A stretch of 64,000 nt of DNA, from assembly GCF_047785965.1 (NCBI RefSeq), contig NZ_JBLOBF010000001.1, positions 248,001-312,000 of the forward strand. Direction: 5' to 3'. Source of the DNA: Caldisericum exile_A (GTDB lineage: Bacteria; Caldisericota; Caldisericia; Caldisericales; Caldisericaceae). Below the pieces are notes generated by a model. It was given only the letters and a program-made list of their open reading frames with translations, searched no databases and was not told where the DNA came from. Positions 8,568 through 18,108 of this stretch are shown one piece after another (within the stretch, counting starts at the first letter, position 1; every line of letters starts with the position of its first letter). The position numbers and the translations under genes are program-made.

Positions 8568-9131
8568 ATGATTTCTGCAAATGAGTTAAGAAGTGGAGTG
8601 ACTTTTGAACTTGATGGAGAGTTGTTTGTAGTAATATCTTACCAGCACATCAAGCCTGGTAAAGGTTCACCTTTTGTAAGAGTAAAAATGAAAAGTCTTG
8701 AATCGGACAATATAGTTGAAAGAACCTTTAGACCTGAGGAGAAATTTAAAAAGGCATTTTTAGAAAGAAAACCAATGCAGTATCTTTATAAAGAAGGAAA
8801 CAATTTTGTATTTATGGATTTGGAAACATTTGAGCAATTTTATCTTTCAGAAGAAGATGTAGGCGATAGCGCAAACTTTTTAAAGGAAAATTTGGAAATT
8901 CAAATCATATTTTACAAAAATAAACCTGTATCTGTAGAATTACCAAATTTTGTTGAACTTAAAGTTGTACAAACTGAACCTGGAGTAAAAGGAGACACGG
9001 CAACTTCTGCAATGAAGCCTGCATTACTTGAAACTGGTTATAAACTTCAAGTACCTCTTTTTGTAAACGAAGGCGATGTAATTAGAGTCGATACAAGAAC
9101 GGGTGAATATCTTGAAAGGGTGAATAAATGA
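8568..9131 (+). CDS. efp: Elongation factor P
   Basis: EF-P binds stalled ribosomes and stimulates peptide bond formation at polyproline stretches. The 187 residues match the usual 185 and show the KOW-like N-terminal domain followed by two OB folds ending with VPLFVNEGDVIRVDTRTGEY. The conserved lysine of the loop HIKPGKGSPF is K32, the residue modified in many bacteria. No modification enzyme (EpmA/EpmB or rhamnosyltransferase EarP) is in this window. A strong AGGAGG precedes the ATG. The stop overlaps the start of the next gene (ATGA), so translation is coupled to the Asp23 gene and beyond. Confidence 0.97.
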   Translation: MISANELRSGVTFELDGELFVVISYQHIKPGKGSPFVRVKMKSLESDNIVERTFRPEEKFKKAFLERKPMQYLYKEGNNFVFMDLETFEQFYLSEEDVGDSANFLKENLEIQIIFYKNKPVSVELPNFVELKVVQTEPGVKGDTATSAMKPALLETGYKLQVPLFVNEGDVIRVDTRTGEYLERVNK

Positions 9132-9412
9132 GTAGAATAATTTTAACAACTGAGGCATTAGAATCTCTTGTCGAAAATTCTGTAATAAGCATTGAAGGAG
9201 TAAAAGCACTTTACGGTAAAAATCCAGTAAGGTGTGTTATTGGGGATTCAAATATCAGTATTGAAGTTAATATTGTTGCAAAGTTCGGTTATGATCTAAA
9301 AAAATTGGGCAATACAATTGCAGAAACTGTAAAGTTAGAAGTTGAGAACATAACACCATTTAAGGTGGAGAACATTATTGTAACATTTGGTGATATCTTC
9401 TATGAATCCTAA
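9128..9412 (+). CDS. Asp23/Gls24 (DUF322) family small protein
   Basis: A 94-residue member of the Asp23/Gls24 family. The ILTTEALESLVENSVISIEGV start and the IAETVKLEVENITPFKVENIIVTFGDI end follow the family pattern. In Firmicutes these proteins are linked to the envelope stress response or are simply encoded between efp and nusB, as here. It has no catalytic motif. It begins in the efp stop codon and its own end overlaps the nusB start. The exact role is unknown. Confidence 0.85.
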   Translation: MSRIILTTEALESLVENSVISIEGVKALYGKNPVRCVIGDSNISIEVNIVAKFGYDLKKLGNTIAETVKLEVENITPFKVENIIVTFGDIFYES

Positions 9413-9812
9413 ATCAAAAGGAAGAGAGATTGCTTTAAGTGTTCTTTTTGCAGTTGATTTAGGAAAAAATTCTGTGCCTGATGCCTTTTTGCCTTTTAAG
9501 TATGAATCGCCCGTTTCTCTTGAATACGCATTAAAATTAGTTCAAGGAACACTTGAAAATCTTAATGATGTTGATGAAAAGATTAAATCTCTTTTGAAAA
9601 ACTGGTCGTTTGATAGACTTAATGCTGTCGATAAAAATATTTTAAGACTAGCAATCTTTGAAATTGAAAATCTTGCAGGCGAAGATTACGGTGCAATTGT
9701 TTTTGAGGCAGTGGAACTTGCTAAAAAGTTCGGCGATCTTAACTCTGGTGATTTCGTAAATGGTGTTCTCAGAAGTTTCTTACGCTTGAAATATGGAGAA
9801 ATTGAGACTTGA
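9402..9812 (+). CDS. nusB: Transcription antitermination factor NusB
   Basis: NusB joins NusE (S10) on boxA RNA during rRNA antitermination. The 136-residue all-helical protein has the N-terminal GREIALSVLFAVD helix, FDRLNAVDKNILRLAIFEI and the closing VELAKKFGDLNSGDFVNGVL segment. The frame opens with TTG at 9387, but ATG 9402 gives the normal N-terminus (MNPKSKGREIAL) and is preferred. It overlaps the Asp23 gene by 11 bases and acyP by 20, so all are translated from one transcript. Confidence 0.93.
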   Translation: MNPKSKGREIALSVLFAVDLGKNSVPDAFLPFKYESPVSLEYALKLVQGTLENLNDVDEKIKSLLKNWSFDRLNAVDKNILRLAIFEIENLAGEDYGAIVFEAVELAKKFGDLNSGDFVNGVLRSFLRLKYGEIET

Positions 9813-10068
9813 AGCTTTTGTTTACGGTATTGTTCAAGGCGTCGGTTTTAGATTCTTTGTGCTTTCTAATGCTCGAAAGCTTGGTTTAACTGGATATGTT
9901 GAAAATATGTGGGATGGCTCTGTCCATGTAGTTGCTGAGGGAGAAAGGGATAGATTACAAAAACTTCTTGAATATTTAAAAATTGGTCCACGCTCTGCTG
10001 TTGTAGATAAAGTTACATATAACTATAGTGAATATAAAGGAGAATTTACAGATTTTGAGGTGTACTAA
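9793..10068 (+). CDS. acyP: Acylphosphatase
   Basis: This 91-residue protein hydrolyses carboxyl-phosphate bonds such as acetyl phosphate or 1,3-bisphosphoglycerate. It has the family core YGIVQGVGFRFFV, with the phosphate-binding loop and catalytic arginine (R20), and then GLTGYVENMWDGSVHVVAEG, which contains the catalytic asparagine. The length is typical. It overlaps nusB by 20 bases and ends on the A of the ispA ATG. Confidence 0.95.
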   Translation: MEKLRLEAFVYGIVQGVGFRFFVLSNARKLGLTGYVENMWDGSVHVVAEGERDRLQKLLEYLKIGPRSAVVDKVTYNYSEYKGEFTDFEVY

Positions 10069-10964
10069 TGGAAGAGAATATAAAAGAATACCTTGAAGAA
10101 AGAAAAAACATTGTTAACAATTATTTGAATGTAGCACTTGAAAAGATAAGGGAAGATTCTCCTCTTTATGCTGCAATAAACTATAGCCTTATGGCAGGTG
10201 GAAAGAGACTTAGGCCGATAATGCTTATTGCAACTTATGAGTCGAATGTTGATAATTACAAGACTATTTTACCCTTTGCTTCTGCTATAGAGATGATTCA
10301 TACTTATTCTTTGATACATGATGACCTTCCGATTATGGACAATAGTGATTACAGACGTGGTAAGCCAACGTGCCACAAGATCTATGGAAGTGATATGGCA
10401 TTGCTTGCAGGTGATGCTCTAATATCACTTGCTTTTGAAATAATTTCCAGTAAAAAATTGCTCGAGGACTTTGATGCAAAATCCGTGCTAAGAATTGTAT
10501 ATGACTTTGCAGAGTTAAGTGGTGCAAAAGGTCTGGTTGGTGGCCAGGTAATGGATATGGTTTCAATGGATATGAATGAGGTAGATGAAAATCTAATACT
10601 TTATATCGAAAAAAGAAAAACAGCATCATTATTTATGCTTGCAGTTAGAGTTGGAGGAATTCTTGCAAATGTTTCGGAGGACGAACTGATAAATTTAACT
10701 CAGTTTGCAGAGAATTTCGGCATAAGTTATCAAATTCAAGATGATATTCTTGATGAAATTTCAACCACAGAAGAATTAGGAAAAGATACCCATCAGGATA
10801 GGAAAAATAAAAAGGCTACATTTGTTTCTCTTTACGGTGTTGATCGCTCGAAAGAAATTGCAAGGGATTACATTGAAAAGGCAGCTAATTATCTTTCACT
10901 TTATAATGATAAATACAAATTACTCATAGATATTGCATATAATACATTAGAAAGGATCAAGTAA
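10068..10964 (+). CDS. ispA: Polyprenyl diphosphate synthase, farnesyl type (IspA)
   Basis: This enzyme condenses IPP with DMAPP and geranyl diphosphate to give farnesyl diphosphate. The 298-residue chain has the first Asp-rich motif DDLPIMD at residues 85-91, with the two-residue insertion seen in bacterial FPP synthases, and an aromatic Y80 five positions upstream, which limits chain length. The second motif is DDILDE. GGKRLRP (44-50) binds IPP. It is followed directly by dxs, giving a MEP-pathway cluster. A longer product such as geranylgeranyl diphosphate is not excluded. Confidence 0.92.
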   Translation: MEENIKEYLEERKNIVNNYLNVALEKIREDSPLYAAINYSLMAGGKRLRPIMLIATYESNVDNYKTILPFASAIEMIHTYSLIHDDLPIMDNSDYRRGKPTCHKIYGSDMALLAGDALISLAFEIISSKKLLEDFDAKSVLRIVYDFAELSGAKGLVGGQVMDMVSMDMNEVDENLILYIEKRKTASLFMLAVRVGGILANVSEDELINLTQFAENFGISYQIQDDILDEISTTEELGKDTHQDRKNKKATFVSLYGVDRSKEIARDYIEKAANYLSLYNDKYKLLIDIAYNTLERIK

Positions 10965-12782
10965 ATGCTTCTTGATAATATTAATTCTCCGAAGGATTTA
11001 AAGAACCTTCGAGTAGATGAATTGCAAGAACTTGCCAAAGAGATTAGAGATTTGATAATTAAAGTCGTCTCTAAAAATGGAGGTCACTTATCATCGAATT
11101 TAGGCGTGGTCGAGCTAACAATTGCGCTGCATTATGTTTTTGATTTTAACAAAGATAGACTAATTTTTGATGTCTCTCACCAAGCCTACGCACATAAGAT
11201 AATTACTGGAAGAAGGGATGCCTTTGAGACTCTTAGAACTTTAGACGGTATAAGTGGATATGCAAATCCATTGGAAAGTCCCTACGATACATTTATTGCA
11301 GGACATGCATCTACTTCACTTGCATTAGCATTGGGATTTGTAATTGCAAGAAGACTAAAGAAAGAAGATTATGATATTGTTACGATAATTGGTGATGGTG
11401 CACTCACTGGTGGTGAGGCTTATGAAGGTTTGAATAACCTTGGTCATCTGGGAGAAAAAGTCGTTATAGTTTTGAATGATAATGGAATGTCAATCTCAAG
11501 AAATGTTGGTGCAATTTCCAGATATCTTACAAGAATAAGAACTTCTAAGTCGTACATTATAATGAAGAGACTACTCGGTAGTAATTTTGCAAGAAAGATA
11601 AAACTCGCATTAAAAGAGTTGCTATTGCCCAATATTATATTTGAAGAATTTGGCTTCACATATATAGGCCCTGTTGACGGACATGATCTAAATGAACTTA
11701 TTGAAACATTTAATAGGATTAAAAATTTAAATGTTCCTGTCGTTGTGCATGTTGTCACTAAAAAGGGTTATGGTTACAAACTATCAGAAGAAAGTCCCGA
11801 TAAATTTCACAGTGCTGAACCTTTTGAACCAGAGAGTGGGAGATTCGTATCGGATACCCAGAGAACATTTTCTGAGGTATTTGGTAGAACTCTTGTTGAA
11901 TTAGCAGAAAAAGATAAGCGGATAGTTGCAATAACCGCTGCAATGCCTGATGGAACAAAGACGAATTACATTAAAGAAAAATTCCCCGAGCGTTTCGTTG
12001 ATGTCGGTATTGCTGAACAATGTGCAGTTACATCTGCCGCAGCTCTTGCTAAAGAAGGATTTAAACCTTTTGTTGCTATTTATTCAACATTCTTACAGAG
12101 AGCGCTTGATCAACTTATACATGATGTTTCTCTTCTTTCGCTTCCTGTAGTTTTTGCAATTGATAGGGCGGGTATTGTCTCAGATGATGGACCTACACAT
12201 CAGGGTATATTTGATATTGCATATTTATCTTTTATTCCACATTTTGTTGTAGCTGCCCCAAAGGATGCTTTTGAATTAAGGGGGTTAATGAGTCTTGCCC
12301 TCGAAAGTGACATTCCATTTGCCATACGATATCCAAAGGATTTCGCTCAAGACGGTTTTAGCAAAAGATTTGTACTTAGTATAGGCAAGGCTGAAATTGT
12401 AGAAAGTGGTTCAGATCTTACAATTATTACACTCGGTCCCGTCTTTTTTGAAGCACTTAAGGCTTTAGATCACTTTAAAAGTAATGGATATAGCGTTGGC
12501 CTAATAAATGCTATTTTTGCAAAACCATTTGATGAGGAATTAATTTTGAATGAGGCATTGAAGAGCAAAAAGGTTATTACCGTTGAAGATGGCATTAAGA
12601 GAGGCGGTTTTGGTGAAAGTTTGAAGGCTTTTCTTTCTAATTACGGCATTAAAGTAGAAAATATCGCAATTGATAATTTTATTCCAGAGCAGGGAAAAAG
12701 AGAAGATCTTCTTAAAAAATATGGTATTAGTAGTGAAAATATTATAAAAGTTGGGGTTAGGATGATTGAAAAGAAGACTTGA
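10965..12782 (+). CDS. dxs: 1-deoxy-D-xylulose-5-phosphate synthase
   Basis: Dxs joins pyruvate and glyceraldehyde-3-phosphate with thiamine diphosphate, the entry step of the MEP isoprenoid route. At 605 residues it is slightly shorter than the usual 620. Visible landmarks are H41 in GGHLSSNLGVVE, SHQAYAHK at 71-78, the ThDP/Mg motif GDGALTGGEAYEGLNN from residue 143 and the pyrimidine-domain segment DRAGIVSDDGPTHQG. It begins right after the ispA stop and its last 17 bases overlap tlyA. dxr and ispG are encoded 20 kb away in this window. Confidence 0.96.
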   Translation: MLLDNINSPKDLKNLRVDELQELAKEIRDLIIKVVSKNGGHLSSNLGVVELTIALHYVFDFNKDRLIFDVSHQAYAHKIITGRRDAFETLRTLDGISGYANPLESPYDTFIAGHASTSLALALGFVIARRLKKEDYDIVTIIGDGALTGGEAYEGLNNLGHLGEKVVIVLNDNGMSISRNVGAISRYLTRIRTSKSYIIMKRLLGSNFARKIKLALKELLLPNIIFEEFGFTYIGPVDGHDLNELIETFNRIKNLNVPVVVHVVTKKGYGYKLSEESPDKFHSAEPFEPESGRFVSDTQRTFSEVFGRTLVELAEKDKRIVAITAAMPDGTKTNYIKEKFPERFVDVGIAEQCAVTSAAALAKEGFKPFVAIYSTFLQRALDQLIHDVSLLSLPVVFAIDRAGIVSDDGPTHQGIFDIAYLSFIPHFVVAAPKDAFELRGLMSLALESDIPFAIRYPKDFAQDGFSKRFVLSIGKAEIVESGSDLTIITLGPVFFEALKALDHFKSNGYSVGLINAIFAKPFDEELILNEALKSKKVITVEDGIKRGGFGESLKAFLSNYGIKVENIAIDNFIPEQGKREDLLKKYGISSENIIKVGVRMIEKKT

Positions 12783-13554
12783 TGAAGAAATTTTAAGAAG
12801 AGGGCTACTTGACAGTAGAACGTTTGCAAAAACATTTATCCTTGAAGGAAAAGTTCTAATCAATGGTAGAAAAGCTGTTAAGCCGAGTGAATTGGTTGAT
12901 GAGAATGTTACAATTGAAATTCTTGAAGAAAAAAAATATGTTAGTCGCGGGGGTTTTAAGTTAGAATTTGCTTTAGATCAATTTGGTGTTAATCCTTGCG
13001 ATAAAATTTGTTTAGACATTGGCTCCTCCACAGGAGGATTTACTGATTGTTTACTTAAGCGCGGCGCCAAAAAAGTTTACGCAATTGACGTTGGAAAAAA
13101 TCTTTTGGATCCAACTTTAAAAAAAGACTCTCGTGTAATTTTGATTGAAGGATTCAATGCACGTTATCTTTCAAAAGAAATCATAAATGAGCCAGTTGAT
13201 CTTGTTACAATTGATGTATCTTTTATTTCTATATTAAAAATACTTCCAAATTTATTCCCCATTTTAAAAGAAAGCGGAGAAGTCGTATCATTAATAAAAC
13301 CTCAGTTTGAAGGAGAGCCGAGATATCTTAAAAAAGGTATAATAAAAGATAAGTCTATCCATATAACGATACTTAAGACACTGTTAAAAAAAATCGAAAA
13401 CCTTGGGTTTGTTGTTCAGAGCGTTACATACTCTCCGATAAAGGGGGGAAAGGGAAACATAGAGTTCTTTTTCCATATTAAAAAAAACGGTATCTTTGTT
13501 AAAGAAGAATTTATTGATAAAATTGTAGAGGAGGCATGGGAAAAAGCAATGTGA
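12766..13554 (+). CDS. tlyA: TlyA-family rRNA (cytidine-2'-O)-methyltransferase
   Basis: A 262-residue protein with an N-terminal S4 RNA-binding domain (MKRRLDEEILRRGLLDSRTF..., residues 1-60), the linker YVSRGGFKLEFAL and an FtsJ-like methyltransferase fold with the SAM site LDIGSSTGGFTDCLL. TlyA proteins methylate 16S and 23S rRNA. The older 'hemolysin A' name is misleading. The start is a TTG inside the end of dxs with no alternative ATG in frame nearby. It lies between dxs and nadK, a common arrangement in bacteria (dxs-tlyA-nadK-recN). Confidence 0.93.
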   Translation: MKRRLDEEILRRGLLDSRTFAKTFILEGKVLINGRKAVKPSELVDENVTIEILEEKKYVSRGGFKLEFALDQFGVNPCDKICLDIGSSTGGFTDCLLKRGAKKVYAIDVGKNLLDPTLKKDSRVILIEGFNARYLSKEIINEPVDLVTIDVSFISILKILPNLFPILKESGEVVSLIKPQFEGEPRYLKKGIIKDKSIHITILKTLLKKIENLGFVVQSVTYSPIKGGKGNIEFFFHIKKNGIFVKEEFIDKIVEEAWEKAM

Positions 13555-14357
13555 AAAAAGTTGGCATTTTTTACAAAGATGAACCTTATTTTGTTGAAAA
13601 GGCAAGAGAAGTTGAATTATACTTAAAACGGAAAAACATCGAAGTTTATGAAAACAATGATTTTGAGAGTCTTGAGGAAGATGATTCTCTAATTTTAATA
13701 AGCCTTGGTGGAGATGGGACTTTTTTAGGTGCTTCACGTATAGCTTTGAAACTAAATGCGTCAGTTTTAGGAATTAATTTTGGAAATCTTGGTTTTTTAA
13801 CTGATGTCGAAGGTATGGACATTTTTATTGCATTAGAAAAGTTGCTAAGTGGGGAATATTTTATTGAAGAAAGAATGACTCTTTTAGGAGAGCTAAATAG
13901 AAATGAAGAAGAAACCTTTTGTAGTGTAAACGACTTCGTTGTGCTTAGGAAGATAGAGGAAAAAATTTTACAATTTGAAGTTGCAGTAAATGGAGTAAAG
14001 TCAGGTAGATTTAGATGTGATGGATTTATCGTTTCAACAGCTACAGGATCAACTGCTTATGCCTTGTCTGTCGGAGGTCCTATAATTGTTCCGCAAGCAC
14101 GTGTGTTTGAATTAAATTATATTGCTCCTCATAAACTTTCTGCACGTCCACTTGTGTTGTCCGAAAATGATGTTCTTGAGATTGAAATTGAAAGTGATGG
14201 TAACTTCGATTTCATAAGAGATGGTTTAAAAGTAAAAAATGTTAAAAAGTTTGACAGGTTGGAATTTAGAAGACATCCAAGAAATCTAAAAATAGTTCAT
14301 CTAAAAGGAAAAAACTTCTTTGATGTTTTAAATAAGAAGTTTGGGTGGGGATACTAA
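13536..14357 (+). CDS. nadK: NAD kinase
   Basis: It phosphorylates NAD to NADP with ATP or polyphosphate. The 273 residues contain the signature GGDGT at 58-62, NFGNLGFLTD at about 81-90 and TGSTAYALSVGGPI, which binds NAD. The ATG at 13536 lies only two bases after GAGGAGG, unusually close. A GTG at 13551 overlapping the tlyA stop gives a protein starting MKKVGIFYKDEP and is a fair alternative. The gene is in the tlyA-nadK-recN order. Confidence 0.94.
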   Translation: MGKSNVKKVGIFYKDEPYFVEKAREVELYLKRKNIEVYENNDFESLEEDDSLILISLGGDGTFLGASRIALKLNASVLGINFGNLGFLTDVEGMDIFIALEKLLSGEYFIEERMTLLGELNRNEEETFCSVNDFVVLRKIEEKILQFEVAVNGVKSGRFRCDGFIVSTATGSTAYALSVGGPIIVPQARVFELNYIAPHKLSARPLVLSENDVLEIEIESDGNFDFIRDGLKVKNVKKFDRLEFRRHPRNLKIVHLKGKNFFDVLNKKFGWGY

Positions 14358-14360
14358 GCT

Positions 14361-16082
14361 ATGCTTTTGGGACTAATTATCAAAAATTTAGCAATTGCAA
14401 AAAATGTAGAGATTTCGTTTGATGGGAATCTTATTGTAATAACTGGTGAAACGGGTGCAGGAAAAACAATAATAATGAATGCAATTGCTTTAGCTTGTGG
14501 GGAAAATACAAATACTGATATTATTCGCACCGGAGAGGAGAGTGCAACAATTGAAGCGAGTTTCTTTATAGGAGAAAACCAAAAGTTAAAATCAATTCTT
14601 GAAGGATACTCCCTCTACGATGGGGAAGATGTTTTGGTGATCTCAAGAACTATTTCAAAAACTAAGAGTAAGGTAATTGTTAACGGCCATCTTGTTTCGC
14701 TAAAACAACTTGGAGAGATTGGAAGAAATCTCATTGATATGCATGGCCAGCATGAGATTCAGAGTCTTCTCGATCGATCAACACATTTAAAATATCTGGA
14801 TAAGTTTGGCGGTGATAAAATTTTACAATTAAAAGAAATCGTAATTTCTGATATTGCTGAATACAGAAAATTAATACAAACATTAAAAGAATTAATCGAA
14901 AAGGATAGTAAGTTTCGACAAGAAAGAGAATTTATTAACTATGAGATAGCAGAACTTGAAAAAGCAAATCTTAAAGACGGAGAGGAAGAAGAATTAGAGG
15001 CTGAATACAAATTACTAAGTAATGCAAAGGAACTAATTAGTACTCTCGAAAGTGTCCAAGAAAGTTTGTCTTCTGGTGACTTTTCTGTTATCAAAGGACT
15101 TAACACGTCTATAACTCTTTTGCAAAAAGTAAGTGATTATTCAAATGATATTAAGAGCTTAAAAGAAAGACTTGAAAGTAATTTAATAGACATTAAAGAA
15201 ATTTCAAGAGATTTGGCAAACTTCTATGGCAGTATAGTTGTTGATCCGGAAAGATTAAGTTATCTTGAGAATAGACTCGATGAAATTAGTAAAATTAAAT
15301 TAAAATACAAAAAGTCAATTAGAGAGTTAATAAATTACCTTTCTGAACTTAAAGAATCAGTCAGAAGTTTTAATGAAATTAGTGAAGAAATTGAAGAGAT
15401 TCAAAAGAAAAAGAATGAACTTGAAGCTAAAATAAGAAAAGAAGTTTTGGAGCTTTCAAAAATGAGATTTGAAGTTGCAAAAGAGTTCGAAAGACAAATT
15501 GAGAATGAATTAAAAGACCTTGCCATGGAAAATGCAAAGTTCATTGTGAAGATTTACCAAGTTGAAGACCCAGATGGCTTAAATATAAACGGAAAATCAT
15601 ATAAATTATTTTATGATGGAATTGATGCGTGTGAGTTTCTGATAAGTCCAAACCCGCCCCATGATTTTAAACCACTTGCAAGTATTGCTTCTGGCGGTGA
15701 GCTTTCGAGAGTAATGCTTGCTATAAAGTATGTAATAGCAAAAGTTGATGACATTCCGGTTTTAGCGTTTGATGAAGTAGATTCAGGAATTGGTGGTAAA
15801 ACAGGCGAAAAAGTTGCTGAAAAATTGTTTGAAATTTCTAAATATAGACAGGTTATATGTATTACGCATCTTCCTCAGATTGCTTCACTTCCTGCAGAGC
15901 ATTTTGTAGTTGAAAAGATTGTAAAGGATAACGAGACCATGCTAAATGTCAAAAAACTTAACGAATACGAAAGAATTAACGAAATTGCAAGAATGATATC
16001 TGGATCAAATATAACTGATACAACAATTAAGCAGGTAAAAGAATTAATGGGGAGGTGGAAAAGTGAAAATTCTCGTTATTAA
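14361..16082 (+). CDS. recN: DNA repair protein RecN
   Basis: RecN is an SMC-like ATPase for double-strand break repair. The 573 residues contain a Walker A GETGAGKT (29-36), two long coiled-coil arms around residues 160-225 and 300-380, the ABC signature ASGGELSRVMLAIKY and the Walker B LAFDEVDSGIGGKTG. The length is typical. The start has no strong ribosome binding site and follows nadK by three bases, which fits translational coupling. Its end overlaps the buk start by 20 bases. Confidence 0.96.
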   Translation: MLLGLIIKNLAIAKNVEISFDGNLIVITGETGAGKTIIMNAIALACGENTNTDIIRTGEESATIEASFFIGENQKLKSILEGYSLYDGEDVLVISRTISKTKSKVIVNGHLVSLKQLGEIGRNLIDMHGQHEIQSLLDRSTHLKYLDKFGGDKILQLKEIVISDIAEYRKLIQTLKELIEKDSKFRQEREFINYEIAELEKANLKDGEEEELEAEYKLLSNAKELISTLESVQESLSSGDFSVIKGLNTSITLLQKVSDYSNDIKSLKERLESNLIDIKEISRDLANFYGSIVVDPERLSYLENRLDEISKIKLKYKKSIRELINYLSELKESVRSFNEISEEIEEIQKKKNELEAKIRKEVLELSKMRFEVAKEFERQIENELKDLAMENAKFIVKIYQVEDPDGLNINGKSYKLFYDGIDACEFLISPNPPHDFKPLASIASGGELSRVMLAIKYVIAKVDDIPVLAFDEVDSGIGGKTGEKVAEKLFEISKYRQVICITHLPQIASLPAEHFVVEKIVKDNETMLNVKKLNEYERINEIARMISGSNITDTTIKQVKELMGRWKSENSRY

Positions 16083-17127
16083 TCCTGGCTCAACTTCTAC
16101 AAAAATTGCAGTTTTTGAGGACAAAAATCCTATCTTTGAGGAAACTATTAGGCACGATAAAAACGAGCTTTCAAGATTCAATACTGTTCTTGACCAATTA
16201 GATTATCGAAAAAAGGCAATTTTGGATTTACTTGAAAAGAAAAATATTTCGATAAAAGAATTTGACGCTATTATTGGAAGAGGTGGCATTGTTAAGCCAA
16301 TAGAAGCTGGCACTTATATTGTAAATGATACTTTAATTAATGATTTGAAAGCGTATTCAAAAGAACAAGAACATCCATCTACACTTGGTGGGCTTATAGC
16401 ATACGAAATTGCAAGCTCAATAGGAAAACATGCTTTTATCGCTGATCCTGTTTGCGTTGATGAATTTGAAGATATTGCACGAATCTCGGGTTTAAAAGAA
16501 ATAAAAAGAAAATCCCTTTTACACGCTTTGAATGTTAGAGCAAGTATGTACAAATATGCAGAATCAGCAGGAAAGGATGTCAAAGATCTAAATCTTATTG
16601 TTGCTCATCTTGGTGGTGGTATTTCTGTTGTAGCAATAAAGAAGGGAAGGATAGTCGATGTAAATAATGCAAATGAAGGAGGACCGTTTTCTCCAGAAAG
16701 AGCAGGATCTTTGCCATCAATTGATGTTGTCAATATGTCCTATTCTCATAAATATTCGAGAAACGATCTTTTAAGACTATTCACTAAAGAGGGCGGAGTA
16801 TATTCATACCTCGGTACTAATAATATGAAAGAAGTAATAGAGCGAATAAAAAATGGAGATCAATATGCAAAAGAAGTTTTTGATGCAATGTGTTATCAAA
16901 TAGCTAAAGAAATTGGGGCAATGGCCACAGTTTTAAAAGGTCAAGTTGAAGCAATTATTATAACAGGGGGTATTGCACATAATAATGAAGTTATAGATGA
17001 AATTGAAAGAAGAGTTGGTTTTATTTCAAAAATAGTTAAATACCCTGGCGAATTTGAAATGGAAGCACTTGCATTTGCAGCACTAAGAGTTTTAAAAGGT
17101 GAGGAAAAAGCAAAAATTTATACTTAA
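16063..17127 (+). CDS. buk: Butyrate kinase (acetokinase family)
   Basis: This enzyme makes ATP from butyryl phosphate, or branched-chain acyl phosphates, in fermentation. The 354-residue ASKHA-fold protein begins ILVINPGSTSTKIAVF, the acetokinase phosphate loop, and contains HLGGGISVVAIKKGRIVDVNNA and IITGGIAHN. It matches butyrate kinases in length (about 355) rather than acetate kinases (about 400). The start is GTG with GGGGAGGTGG upstream. Ptb follows 49 bases on, so the pair can convert acyl-CoA plus Pi plus ADP into acid plus ATP. A specificity for branched-chain acids is possible. Confidence 0.92.
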   Translation: MKILVINPGSTSTKIAVFEDKNPIFEETIRHDKNELSRFNTVLDQLDYRKKAILDLLEKKNISIKEFDAIIGRGGIVKPIEAGTYIVNDTLINDLKAYSKEQEHPSTLGGLIAYEIASSIGKHAFIADPVCVDEFEDIARISGLKEIKRKSLLHALNVRASMYKYAESAGKDVKDLNLIVAHLGGGISVVAIKKGRIVDVNNANEGGPFSPERAGSLPSIDVVNMSYSHKYSRNDLLRLFTKEGGVYSYLGTNNMKEVIERIKNGDQYAKEVFDAMCYQIAKEIGAMATVLKGQVEAIIITGGIAHNNEVIDEIERRVGFISKIVKYPGEFEMEALAFAALRVLKGEEKAKIYT

Positions 17128-17130
17128 TTG

Positions 17131-17139
17131 TGATATAAT
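17131..17139 (+). promoter_or_regulatory. Internal extended -10 promoter before ptb
   Basis: TGATATAAT at 17131-17139 is an extended -10 (TGn plus a perfect TATAAT). No good -35 is present, as is usual for extended -10 sites. It lies between buk and ptb; the ptb ATG follows at 17177 after AGGAGG. It could provide extra ptb-rpsA-fabZ-acpP transcript. Confidence 0.5.
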
Positions 17140-17176
17140 AGAATAAAATTAGTTAAATTTGTTTTGAGGAGGATAT

Positions 17177-18091
17177 ATGGAGACTATAAAAAAATTAGAT
17201 GATTTACTTCAAGCTGTAAGATCATTAAGAGAAAAGAGAACCGTATCAGTTGCTTATGGTCAGGATCTTCATACTTTACAGGCTGTATCCAATGCAATAA
17301 GAGAAGGTATTGTTAATGCGATTATCTTTGCTGATAAGGATGAAGTAAAACGAGTATGTGAAACAAACAACATTGATATGTCTATGTTTGAAGTGGTGGA
17401 CGTAAAAGATGAAAAGGAAGCAGTAAGACAAGCAGTGAGACTTGTTAGAGAAAAAAAAGCAGACTTTATAATGAAAGGGCTTTGCCAGAGTGCTACTTAC
17501 ATGAGAGGAATTCTTGATAAGCAGGAAGGGCTTCTTCCCGAGGGAAAAGTTCTTTCACATGCTGCTATTATTGAATCACCGAACTATCACAAGCTTTTAA
17601 TTGTTTCAGACGTTGCCGTAATACCTCAGCCAGATTTATCAATGAAAGAAGCGATGATTAACTATGATGTTCAAATAGCAAAAAAACTTGGAATAGAAAA
17701 ACCTAAAGTTGCTGTTATTGCAGCAGTAGAGACTGTTTCTCCAAAAATGCAGGCCACAGTAGATGCTGCGCTTTTGTCTGTTATGAATAAACGAGGACAA
17801 ATAAAAGATTGTATTGTTGATGGTCCGCTTGCTACTGACCTTGCTCTTTCAAAGGAATCTGCAGAAATTAAGAAGGTCAAATCTGAAGTTGCAGGAGATG
17901 CCGATATTTTGATAATGCCAAATATTGAAGCGGGTAATGCATTTTTCAAGGCTCTTACAAAATTGGGTAATGCTGAAATTGCAGCTGTTGTAACTGGTGC
18001 AACGGCACCTGCTGTACTTACCTCACGTGGAGATAGTGAACAATCAAAATTGTATTCAATAGCTTTAGCAGCGCTTATCGCTGAAAAATAA
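17177..18091 (+). CDS. ptb: Phosphate butyryltransferase
   Basis: Ptb exchanges CoA for phosphate on butyryl-CoA (and similar acyl-CoAs), feeding butyrate kinase. The 304-residue protein belongs to the PTA/PTB family: DFIMKGLCQSATYMRGIL, VIPQPDLSMKEAMINY and a C-terminal DILIMPNIEAGNAFFKAL segment are typical. It is shorter than phosphate acetyltransferases of the Pta type. A GAGGAGG site precedes the ATG. It is collinear with buk upstream and with the S1-domain gene 17 bases downstream. Confidence 0.92.
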   Translation: METIKKLDDLLQAVRSLREKRTVSVAYGQDLHTLQAVSNAIREGIVNAIIFADKDEVKRVCETNNIDMSMFEVVDVKDEKEAVRQAVRLVREKKADFIMKGLCQSATYMRGILDKQEGLLPEGKVLSHAAIIESPNYHKLLIVSDVAVIPQPDLSMKEAMINYDVQIAKKLGIEKPKVAVIAAVETVSPKMQATVDAALLSVMNKRGQIKDCIVDGPLATDLALSKESAEIKKVKSEVAGDADILIMPNIEAGNAFFKALTKLGNAEIAAVVTGATAPAVLTSRGDSEQSKLYSIALAALIAEK

Positions 18092-18108
18092 ATATTAAGA
18101 GGTGAACT